Positions 14,474 to 21,379 of a stretch of 28,951 nt of DNA are shown one piece after another (within the stretch, counting starts at the first letter, position 1; each line of letters begins with the position of its first letter). The position numbers and the translations under genes were made by a program. The DNA lies in contig CAYFJO010000094.1 in assembly GCA_964343305.1 (NCBI GenBank), positions 1 through 28,951 on the forward strand, in the 5' to 3' direction. A model generated the notes under the pieces. It did not search any database, was not told the DNA's origin, and saw only the letters and a program-made list of their open reading frames with translations. The stretch is from CAYFJO01 sp964343305 (GTDB taxonomy: Bacteria; Planctomycetota; Planctomycetia; Pirellulales; Pirellulaceae).

Positions 14474-15205
14474 ATGCCAACCACGAACCGGAAATCGAAC
14501 GAATTACGGCCGGTCAAAATCAAACGACGGTTCACGAAGACAGCGCCCGGAAGTGTCTTGATGCAGGCCGGAGGCACAACCGTCCTGTGCACGGCCAGCA
14601 TCGAAACCAAGGTGCCGCCATGGATGGAAGGTCAAGGCAAAGGTTGGATCACTGCCGAGTACAACATGTTGCCGGGCAGCACCAGCCCCAGAAAAAAGCG
14701 CGACCGCATCAAAGTGGATGGCCGCACCACTGAAATTCAACGCTTGATCGGACGCAGCTTGCGCGCCGTCGCCGATCTTCAAGCGCTCGGCGAACAAATG
14801 ATTACGGTTGACTGCGACGTGCTGGAAGCCGACGGCGGAACGCGAACGGCCAGCGTCACGGGAGCTTTTATTGCGTTGGTCGATGCCATCACGACCATCA
14901 AGCGCGAGTTGCCAGACCCGAATCAATTTCCGCTCAACGACAGCATCGCGGCAGTCAGCGTCGGAATTGTCGACGGCCGTCCGACGCTAGACCTGGACTA
15001 CGAACAGGATTTTGCCGCGGCGGTGGATATGAACGTCGTCATGACGGGCAAAGGCCAATTCGTCGAAATTCAAGGGACGGGAGAAGAGGCGACGTTCAGC
15101 GATGAGGAATTGTCGTCGCTCTTAAAACTCGCCCGCCGCGGGATCAGCGAACTGACCGTTTGCCAGAAGAATTCACTTGGCAAGCACTGGCCTCGCTTTT
15201 CATGA
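14474..15205 (+). CDS. rph: Ribonuclease PH
   Basis: This 243-residue phosphorolytic 3'-5' exoribonuclease trims the 3' end of tRNA precursors. Family landmarks in order are NELRPVKIKRRFTKTAPGSVL, VLCTASIE, WITAEYNMLP, the Arg-rich VDGRTTEIQRLIGRSLRA (residues 81-98), and DVLEADGGTRTA (115-126), which forms the phosphate site with G121-G-T-R124. LDLDYEQDFAAAVDMNVV and GTGEEATF follow. All are intact and the length is typical (~240). It usually precedes rdgB, but here the downstream DNA is the wreck of a surface-protein gene on the other strand. The ATG at 14474 has no clear ribosome site. Confidence 0.97.
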   Translation: MPTTNRKSNELRPVKIKRRFTKTAPGSVLMQAGGTTVLCTASIETKVPPWMEGQGKGWITAEYNMLPGSTSPRKKRDRIKVDGRTTEIQRLIGRSLRAVADLQALGEQMITVDCDVLEADGGTRTASVTGAFIALVDAITTIKRELPDPNQFPLNDSIAAVSVGIVDGRPTLDLDYEQDFAAAVDMNVVMTGKGQFVEIQGTGEEATFSDEELSSLLKLARRGISELTVCQKNSLGKHWPRFS

Positions 15206-15225
15206 CGACATCGTTCTTTGGTTCA

Positions 15226-15590
15226 TCAGCGCATCCCAGCCAATCTGCGGTCGCCAGGCTCCGGCCAAGCGGACATGAGATCGTCTTCGTGACCGACCAG
15301 CACGTCGGCCAGTTCCAAGATGTGGCCGAACTCGTGAAGTCCCGTCAAGTTCCACGATCGGAGTGCCCGTGAAATCTGGTTCGGTCGTCCCGTCAATGAT
15401 CGCAGGGTCGATGAGCGACGACAACGCGGACAGCTTGTGCCGTGCGCCGTCGTGTTCCAACAAGGTGGGATAGGGGTTACCAGTCGCCGGGCCACCCGTC
15501 ATGTCCGGGGCGTCTCCAAAGTCAAATCGCGGGCATTATATGCCTCCAACCGCTCCGGGTTACAGCATCACCATGAAACCCGAATCGTTG
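15226..15590 (-). pseudogene. Degraded surface protein with DFGDAPD motif and matrixin-like HExxH
   Basis: Pieces of one protein appear in different minus-strand frames. ERLEAYNARD lies near 15560-15530. A frameshift leads to PRFDFGDAPDMTGG, NPYPTLLEHDGARHKL and DPAIIDGTTEPDFTGTPIVE (15535-15340). Another shift leads to NLTGLHEFGHILELADV and then HEDDLMSAWPEPGDRRL, ending in a stop at 15226-15228. DFGDAPD...YPTLL..DGARH is a motif of very large planctomycete cell-surface proteins. HEFGH resembles the zinc site of matrixin-like domains, but the third ligand His is not evident. Stops and at least two frameshifts show that the gene is dead. The gap 15591-15773 shows no further recognisable sequence, though it may be older remains. 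Confidence 0.65.
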
Positions 15591-15773
15591 GATCGCTTAC
15601 AGTACCCGATTGGCGAGGCGTGGAAATGACGTGCTGGCGACGCAATGTCGCAATCGCCATCACTCGTCGGCAGGATTCTCTTCGTCGCACGAGAACGGAT
15701 AACGTGATCCACCGATCGTACGGTATCTTCGGGATTGTCCGGCACGGTTGCCATGCTTGTTTTGAGTTCGCCG

Positions 15774-18158
15774 TCAATTGGATGTTGACTGTTTCAACGG
15801 GCGACCGAAGCGTTTGGCCTGTGCTTTGTAGTTCTGGATGACCTGTCGACCGGTTAGCGCACCGGCGTGAATTCGCACGATGGCCAGCGCCAGTGATGCT
15901 CGATCCTCTCGCGATGCGACGAGCGCCGCGCCAATTTCGCCGGGCACGGCACCCAGCAAAATGTCCGATCCTGTCGCCGTGTTCAGTTCACACTGGCTCG
16001 CATTCGTCTCGATGCCGTTGACGTACAGACGCACCTGGCTCTTCGTGGCATCGAGTTCGTTCCATTCATAAGTATAAACGAGATAGTTCCATGTGCCGGC
16101 TTCGGGTCCGGGAGAACTGTCGGTGGGTCGACGCCAGCCGCCTGTTTGTCCCGCATGATCGTAGGCTCCCTGACCCGCGTCGCTCCCGAACAAGAATGAA
16201 ATCGCGCGGCCAGGATCTTGGCTTTCGTCTTGGCCTCGGCGTCCCCAAGAAACAATCGGTTCGCGGGGGGCGACTTCTGAATTGAACACCCAAACTTCGA
16301 TGCTCCTTGATCTCGCGCCGCAGATAGTCGGAGGCGCTTCCGGACCGGAAAAGTAGTACTGATCGATTAAGACCGCCATGTTTTCTCTCTCGCCAAGATT
16401 GTCAGTCTTGTACGCCGATCTTTGCTCAACCTCGAAAACTTTGCCAAGTTGACCCCGGTTTAACCAAACGCCACTGGACGGACTTGCATCTTTGGCGTCG
16501 AGATCGACCAGCAATTCGTCGGCAAATTCCAATCCCCGCAGATTCGCGTTTGGATGCGTATTATCTGTTGGGTCGGTGCCCTCGGACGGAGCAAATCCGC
16601 CAGCGAAAAACATCCAGAGAACACCGATCAAAACGAACGCACATCCGGTGGCCACGGCGCTCCAGACCCAGGCCTGAACTCCGCGGCGGTGAGTCAAGCT
16701 ATCGACCAACGGCGATTCCATCATCACCTTCGATGGTTCTTCGCGATCCGCGTGTTCCGCCAGACCGCCGCCGCTGCTGGAATAGATGCTCGATTGCGAC
16801 CAGACATTCGAGAGCGTGCTTGTCGACTCGAGATGAGAGGTTCCCGGATCAGAATCTCCCATATGGGATGGGCTTGAATCGGAATCCGCCGTGCCGGGAT
16901 CGGAACTACCCGGATCGACCATCGTATCCAGTGTCATTTGGGATGCATCCGTTCCAACAGTAGAAGCAGAATCCGATGTTTTGGTCGCAGATGTTGGCGT
17001 GTCCATTTCGGGTGGAGGTGGCGTAGCGACCAGTCGATCCGGCGCGGCCCCCGACTCAATCGAACTGAGCGACGCCAATTCGTCATCGTCCTTAGTATCG
17101 CGTGCCTTTTTGAGAGTTTCACCCCAACGACAAATCGCCGCATAGATTTCCTTCGCCGATTGAAAACGGTCCTCCGGTTTCTTACGCATCATTTTGCCGC
17201 AGATGCGAGCCAGGCCGTCATCTATCGGTGGGAGATTCTTTCGCGTACGCTCGGATTCAATCGACTTGGGCTCTTCTTTCTGGTGTTGCATTAATCGTCT
17301 CGCCACCGAACCGGTGTGAAAAGGCGGGTGGCCGGTGAGCAAGAAATACAGCGTACATCCGAGGCTGTACACGTCCGTGCGGGCATCGACATCGTGGCTG
17401 TTGACGGCTTGTTCAGGCGACAGATAATCGGCCGTGCCCAACATCTTCTCGTCATAAGCCTGGGTCAACGATTCGTCATCGTTCGTAATGCGGGCCAGCC
17501 CCAAATCCAACAACTTGATGTTGTTCGTCTTCTTGTCCAGCAGCAAGTTACCGGGTTTGATATCGCGATGAATCAACTTGCGGTGATGTGCATGATGTAA
17601 TCCCCGAACCGCTTGGCCAATGTAATTCGCCGCCTGAACGTCGGTCAAAGGTCCCTTGCTCTTGACCAGTTGCTCCAGGTCAATGCCCTCGACATATTCC
17701 ATCACGATGTAGTGCAAATCGCCGTGGTTGTCCACGTCATAGACTTGAACGATGTTCTTGTGATTCAATTGCGCGAGCGCCCGGGCTTCCAGTTGGAATC
17801 GCTCTAGATAGGACTTCCGATCAACCCGAGCTTTGGGCAACACTTTGATCGCCGCGAGCCGGTCCATCACCATGTGCTGGGCCATATAAACGGCACCCAT
17901 TCCACCCGCGCCGATCTTTTTCAGAAACTTGTATCTGCCAAGGATGAAGCCTTTGTACTTTCCTTGCAGCAACTTCTGATTGTGCCAATCGGTGACCAAC
18001 CCCTTTTGCTCAAAATACTCGGCAAGTTCATCGGCACCGACGTCGTCCGCACTGGACGACTCCACGAACTCATCGAACGTGGATTGAACCTCAGGCGACG
18101 TCACGAGTTGGCTTTTGACCACCAACTCCATGTATTTTGACAAGGAGAGTTCGGGCAT
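15774..18158 (-). CDS. Membrane Ser/Thr protein kinase with C-terminal LamG-like domain
   Basis: The protein has 794 residues. An N-terminal ~65-residue region (ELAEYFEQKGLVTDWHNQKL) is typical before planctomycete kinase domains. The PknB-type kinase spans ~76-345: glycine loop G83-AGGMG, AIK105, helix-C E124, HRD199-IKPGN, D218-LG in place of DFG, and GTADYLSPEQ. All catalytic residues are present. A Ser/Thr/Asp-rich low-complexity linker (~365-490) follows. A single membrane helix lies at ~497-520 (WVWSAVATGCAFVLIGVLWM). The C-terminal part, ~545-785, is a concanavalin/LamG-like domain (SRSIEVWVFNSEV, WNYLVYTYEW, VRLYVNGIETN). The layout suggests that an external carbohydrate- or ligand-binding domain signals to an internal kinase. 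The downstream DNA is the surface-protein pseudogene. The ATG follows a weak TAGGGAT. Confidence 0.93.
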   Translation of the reverse strand: MPELSLSKYMELVVKSQLVTSPEVQSTFDEFVESSSADDVGADELAEYFEQKGLVTDWHNQKLLQGKYKGFILGRYKFLKKIGAGGMGAVYMAQHMVMDRLAAIKVLPKARVDRKSYLERFQLEARALAQLNHKNIVQVYDVDNHGDLHYIVMEYVEGIDLEQLVKSKGPLTDVQAANYIGQAVRGLHHAHHRKLIHRDIKPGNLLLDKKTNNIKLLDLGLARITNDDESLTQAYDEKMLGTADYLSPEQAVNSHDVDARTDVYSLGCTLYFLLTGHPPFHTGSVARRLMQHQKEEPKSIESERTRKNLPPIDDGLARICGKMMRKKPEDRFQSAKEIYAAICRWGETLKKARDTKDDDELASLSSIESGAAPDRLVATPPPPEMDTPTSATKTSDSASTVGTDASQMTLDTMVDPGSSDPGTADSDSSPSHMGDSDPGTSHLESTSTLSNVWSQSSIYSSSGGGLAEHADREEPSKVMMESPLVDSLTHRRGVQAWVWSAVATGCAFVLIGVLWMFFAGGFAPSEGTDPTDNTHPNANLRGLEFADELLVDLDAKDASPSSGVWLNRGQLGKVFEVEQRSAYKTDNLGERENMAVLIDQYYFSGPEAPPTICGARSRSIEVWVFNSEVAPREPIVSWGRRGQDESQDPGRAISFLFGSDAGQGAYDHAGQTGGWRRPTDSSPGPEAGTWNYLVYTYEWNELDATKSQVRLYVNGIETNASQCELNTATGSDILLGAVPGEIGAALVASREDRASLALAIVRIHAGALTGRQVIQNYKAQAKRFGRPLKQSTSN

Positions 18159-18309
18159 ATCCCTACCATGCGCGGTGTCAGGTCAGAGCATGGCCATTTG
18201 CCGATCTGGATGCTTGTGGCGATTTGGATTGTTTCAGCTTAACTCATTTTATCCTATTCTGACTCAAAACTCTCCACCACTCCTTCTGCGGAAATTTCTA
18301 CGACAATTG

Positions 18310-18348
18310 AAAAACAGCAGCCCGGCTACTCGGAGTAGCCGGGCTGCT
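18310..18348 (-). terminator. Strong hairpin, 15-bp perfect stem, T tract on the minus strand
   Basis: AGCAGCCCGGCTACT (18316-18330) pairs perfectly with 18334-18348 around a CGG loop. Only the minus-strand reading is followed by a T run (GTTTTTC), so it would terminate minus-strand transcripts. No minus-strand gene ends here: the kinase starts 158 bp further on. It may insulate the kinase promoter from read-through, or it may be a repeat. The gap 18159-18467 holds nothing else I can support. Confidence 0.6.
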
Positions 18349-18467
18349 AAGACCGACACTACCGGTGGACTGGACATGGACAAGCGATCGATTGTACGCT
18401 GATCATTTGCCAGAACTTGTCAATTGTCTTGATCATCACAAATCGAGAAAGGTGCGGTGCATCACTG

Positions 18468-18665
18468 ATGGAGATTTTCCTGTCGATTCTAGTTGTCTTG
18501 GCCTTCTTTGCCGGCATTGCCGTGGGACGACTGTTGCTGCCAGATGCGAGCGAAATCGAAGCCTCGATGGACGGTGAAAGTGATCAAACGGACTCCGATG
18601 ATGATGATGACGACGAGGAAGGCCAGCAAAACGCCGACGACGAGGGCAGCGAGGCAGACGACTAG
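18468..18665 (+). CDS. Very small membrane protein with acidic tail
   Basis: The protein has 65 residues from the ATG at 18468. A 17-residue longer form from a TTG at 18417 is less likely, because the ATG sits directly before the membrane helix. The helix MEIFLSILVVLAFFAGIAVG is followed by RLLLPDASEIEASMDGESD and a tail made almost only of Asp, Glu and Ser, including a run of six Asp. The predicted form is a single-span inner-membrane protein with an acidic tail. No family is recognised. The opposite strand has an overlapping 118-codon frame that also contains a hydrophobic run, so the coding strand is not certain. Confidence 0.5.
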   Translation: MEIFLSILVVLAFFAGIAVGRLLLPDASEIEASMDGESDQTDSDDDDDDEEGQQNADDEGSEADD

Positions 18666-18841
18666 CGGGTTTCGATACGACGTGGCGACAAGCTGTCTGG
18701 TTGGACTTTGCCACAAATGACGATTTAAGTCACGAATTCTTCTCCGCGATCCTTGTCCGCTCGCCAAAGCGGGAAACGCGCAAGGTACTACCAGCCATTG
18801 CTTTGCGAATCTGAGCACGGACAGCAACCATGCTTTCAACG

Positions 18842-18859
18842 CCACAGGCTGTGGTTTTT
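18842..18859 (+). terminator. Weak hairpin plus T5 upstream of csrA
   Basis: CCACA (18842-18846) and TGTGG (18850-18854) pair around GGC, followed by five T. It would be a weak terminator for the small acidic-tail gene. The 287-bp gap 18666-18952 has no other feature apart from a TAGAAT (18906-18911) that could be a -10 box for csrA. Confidence 0.3.
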
Positions 18860-18952
18860 GCTTGACCGCTCAAATCGGTTTCTTACTCGTGGCCAGCGCC
18901 ATGTATAGAATTGCCCAGCTTGTTTCCCCACCCTTTTTGTTGGAACCAATAC

Positions 18953-19162
18953 ATGTTAGTTCTGTCACGACACCGAAATCAGCAGATTGTAATTGGCGAC
19001 GACATCGTTGTGACCGTTGTTGAAATCCGCGGCGACAAAGTGCGGCTGGGTATTGACGCTCCGACGCACATCCCCGTCCACCGCCTGGAAGTCTGGGAAG
19101 CACTCCGTCGCCGCGAACAGGAAGCCGCCAAGGAAGCGGCCGCTCCGTCTGACGACGGGTAA
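18953..19162 (+). CDS. csrA: Carbon storage regulator CsrA
   Basis: The protein has 69 residues from the ATG at 18953, the family-standard start (MLVLSR); a longer frame begins at 18911 but adds unrelated residues. The core is nearly canonical: MLVLSRHRNQQIVIGDDIVV, then VVEIRGDKVRLGIDAP and IPVHRLEVWEALRRR. The RNA-contacting strand 1 (L4, R6) and the VHR segment near residue 43 are intact. CsrA dimers bind GGA-containing leaders and repress or stabilise mRNAs; in many bacteria it also controls motility. A short Ala/Glu-rich tail (EQEAAKEAAAPSDDG) extends beyond the usual 60 or so residues. The ribosome site is weak (GGAA 7 nt upstream). No FliW gene, its usual antagonist, is nearby. Confidence 0.97.
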   Translation: MLVLSRHRNQQIVIGDDIVVTVVEIRGDKVRLGIDAPTHIPVHRLEVWEALRRREQEAAKEAAAPSDDG

Positions 19163-19245
19163 GCAGCCAGTTGCCACACAAATCTAATCGCGAAATGGGA
19201 GAATTCTCTTACCTCTGCTCCTCGCTGGCTTAATTTGGCCCGGAT

Positions 19246-19274
19246 TTGACGAACACCGCTGGGCAAAAGATACT
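19246..19274 (+). promoter_or_regulatory. Candidate sigma70-type promoter of the glycosidase-like gene
   Basis: TTGACG (19246-19251) and GATACT (19269-19274) are separated by 17 bp. The predicted start (~19281) gives a ~70-nt leader to the TTG at 19352. Confidence 0.4.
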
Positions 19275-19351
19275 GCACCTTCTAACGGCGCTATTGCTGG
19301 TTCTTGGAAGGACCTCGCCCCAAGTCACCACAATTCTTCACGGAGAGAACG

Positions 19352-20863
19352 TTGACTTACAGGCTTCTATTCTGTTGTCTCATCGGTTGCACCATCTCGT
19401 CATCCCATTTCGTGACCGGCGCGGAAGCAATTCCCCAGGAACCGATCGAAATTGGCCACGAGCCACAGTTTCTGTTCGACAACTACGTCGTCGACAACCA
19501 TTGGGCCATCAAATACAAGCGCGAAGCGGTCCAGCGGGTGTTTCATCAGGCGAAGAAACACGAAGCGAATCCAATTATGACGGGTGATCAACCGAGCTAC
19601 GCATGGGTGGTCCGAGACGAGCAATCGGGCGTCTTTCGCATGTATTACCAGGCCAACTTTCGCAATTCAGTCCCCGACGATGAGAAGGGCCGCAAATATC
19701 GCACGCACATCGCCTACGCTGAATCGAATGACGGCATGGATTGGAAAAAGCCCGACCTCAAGTTTTTCAGTTGGCACAATTCGAAACCAAACAACGTTGT
19801 GATTGGACGCCAAGATGTGCCGAACATGGAGTCCTGCGGGCCGTGCATTCTGGACGTTCCAAAGACCGACCATGACGGCTATCGATACCTGATGCTGTAT
19901 CGCGCCAAAGGCCGAGCGCTTGGCGAGTTAAGCGGTATCCGAGTCATCGGCTCCAAAGACGGCGTCCATTGGGAAGAAGAGAGCGACGCCGCGATCGCCC
20001 ATCTGCACAGCGATCATCACAACACTATTTCGTACGATTCAAGCCGCAAGCAGTACGTGATGTACTGCCGAGCCAAACACATCTACCGAGCCTTCGGCGA
20101 CACGATGCTCGACACGGGTGCATCGCGGCGAGTCGCACGCATGACCAGCAAGTCACTTCGCACCGGCTGGCTTGAAAACAACAAACCCCAAACCGTACTC
20201 ACCCCCGACGAAATCGATTCGGAAAGACACTTCAATTTCTTCTATGGCATGCCAACACGACACTGGGCCGGAGTCTACTGGGGTTTCCTCGAACCGTTCC
20301 GCATGAACGATTTTATTTACACCGAATTGGCGCTCAGCCGCGACGGCATCAACTTCATTCGCCCGCCAGATCGCGCGAAGCTAATCGAATACGGCGACGA
20401 AGGCTCGTGGGACGACGAAATGATCTTCGCCAGCCCATCGTGGGTCGAAGTGGGCGACGAGTGGTGGATCTACTATTCCGGTTGGGACGGGCCCCACGGC
20501 ACAACGGATCGAACCGGCGCGATCGGCCTGGCCAAGATCCGCAAAGAAGGTTTTGTGTCGATTCGCGGGCCTCGTGGTGGCGGAGTCGTTTGCACGCGAA
20601 CATTGTGTTGGCCCGGCGGAAATCTTGTCGTCAACTGCAACGCAACGGATGGAGAACTTCGCGTCCGCTTGAGTGACGATCATCGAAAGCCAATCGACGG
20701 TTTTGATTACGAAGACTGTGAAACGTTCGACGGCGACAACGTTGCTCATCCCATTTCGTGGAAAAACCATTCCATCTCGTCGCTCAAAGGCAAGATCGTT
20801 CGTTTGGAATTCTATCTAAAGCAAGCGGACCTGTTTAGTTTCCGAGCAGACGCCGCAAAATGA
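19352..20863 (+). CDS. Secreted five-bladed beta-propeller glycosidase-like protein
   Basis: I choose the TTG at 19352 because GGAGAG lies 5 nt upstream and it puts a signal sequence at the start (YRLLFCCLIGCTISSS, then a likely cut after TGAEA), giving 503 residues; an upstream TTG at 19304 would add 16. The LIGC could be a short lipobox, so a lipoprotein is possible. The body has the repeating pattern of the GH32/GH43/GH68-like propeller superfamily: LFDNYVV, YQANFR, HIAYAESNDGMDW, YRYLMLYRAKG, KDGVHWEEE, YVMYCRAKH, LALSRDGINF and WWIYYSGWDGPHG. Such proteins act on or bind glycans outside the cytoplasm. I cannot place the catalytic acids with certainty, so enzyme activity is an inference. 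It is convergent with the sialate O-acetylesterase gene. Confidence 0.75.
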   Translation: MTYRLLFCCLIGCTISSSHFVTGAEAIPQEPIEIGHEPQFLFDNYVVDNHWAIKYKREAVQRVFHQAKKHEANPIMTGDQPSYAWVVRDEQSGVFRMYYQANFRNSVPDDEKGRKYRTHIAYAESNDGMDWKKPDLKFFSWHNSKPNNVVIGRQDVPNMESCGPCILDVPKTDHDGYRYLMLYRAKGRALGELSGIRVIGSKDGVHWEEESDAAIAHLHSDHHNTISYDSSRKQYVMYCRAKHIYRAFGDTMLDTGASRRVARMTSKSLRTGWLENNKPQTVLTPDEIDSERHFNFFYGMPTRHWAGVYWGFLEPFRMNDFIYTELALSRDGINFIRPPDRAKLIEYGDEGSWDDEMIFASPSWVEVGDEWWIYYSGWDGPHGTTDRTGAIGLAKIRKEGFVSIRGPRGGGVVCTRTLCWPGGNLVVNCNATDGELRVRLSDDHRKPIDGFDYEDCETFDGDNVAHPISWKNHSISSLKGKIVRLEFYLKQADLFSFRADAAK

Positions 20864-20904
20864 ACGACGACCTTCTTCGAGAATTCGATGAATCGGTCCG
20901 TTGG

Positions 20905-21056
20905 TAGTGTCCTAATTGTCTGTTGCTGCCCCGACAACCCAAAGGAATTGACCGCAGAGTACGCGGAGGGACGCAGAGAACATAGCCTAATTCCTCTGCG
21001 GCCCTCAGCGTTCTCTGCGGTAGAAATGAGTTAGCAACACACAATTAGGACACTGC
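20905..21056. mobile_element. MITE-like element, 22-bp TIRs, 11-bp flanking direct repeats
   Basis: AGTGTCCTAATTGTCTGTTG followed by CT (20906-20927) matches the reverse complement of 21033-21054 at 21 of 22 positions. CGGTCCGTTGG occurs immediately outside on both sides (20894-20904 and 21057-21067), as expected for a target-site duplication. Inside, a second imperfect palindrome is built from CGCAGAG-type units (ACCGCAGAG on the left, CTCTGCGGT on the right). There is no coding capacity, so it must be mobilised in trans. It lies between two convergent genes, where insertion would be harmless. The parent transposase family is unknown to me, and 11 bp is long for a target duplication. Confidence 0.75.
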
Positions 21057-21076
21057 CGGTCCGTTGGCGCACTTGA

Positions 21077-21359
21077 CTCTCCAAGTTGAACATTACCCAC
21101 ATTGTTGCACTTCGCCTCAGCTACCTTGCGTGGCAGGACCGGAAGTTTGAGAGGCTAAGAAGAGAACGGCAATTAACCACCAGTCCCCTGCCAGGAACCT
21201 AAATCTGGTTGGCGGCTCAAAACTGATTCACCTGTCGCACAAGGCGACAGGGGTCTTGAACTCCGTTACCGATAGTTTTCTAGCCTTTCAAACTAATCCA
21301 CCTGCCTGACGAGCAGGCAAGGGTGTTGACCTTCGGTAAGGTCAGCTCTCCGAGTTGAA
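21077..21359. repeat. Cluster of diverged hairpin-bearing repeats
   Basis: Two ~51-nt units at 21221-21271 and 21291-21341 align at about two thirds of positions with exact 70-nt spacing. The first holds CCTGTCGC/GCGACAGG (21231-21238 with 21244-21251). The second holds TGCCTG/CAGGCA (21303-21308 with 21314-21319) and TGACCT/AGGTCA (21327-21332 with 21339-21344). The stem positions correspond although the bases differ. A third, inverted copy of part of the unit lies at 21132-21157 (19 of 26 positions match the reverse complement of 21281-21306). CTCTCC[A/G]AGTTGAA occurs at both outer edges (21077-21090 and 21346-21359). No gene is seen in 20864-21379. Confidence 0.55.
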
Positions 21360-21379
21360 GCTACGTTTTAGAATGCACT

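Noticed and set aside
15560..15777. Two overlapping minus-strand frames of 64-69 codons upstream of the DFGDAPD pseudogene
   Set aside because: Neither resembles a known domain; they may be older remains of the same dead gene but I cannot support a separate feature.
18489..18845. A 118-codon minus-strand frame with a hydrophobic run
   Set aside because: The hydrophobic run is the reverse complement of the Asp/Glu-rich codons of the small plus-strand gene. The plus-strand protein has a more natural membrane-helix-plus-tail layout. Not fully excluded, and noted in the findings.
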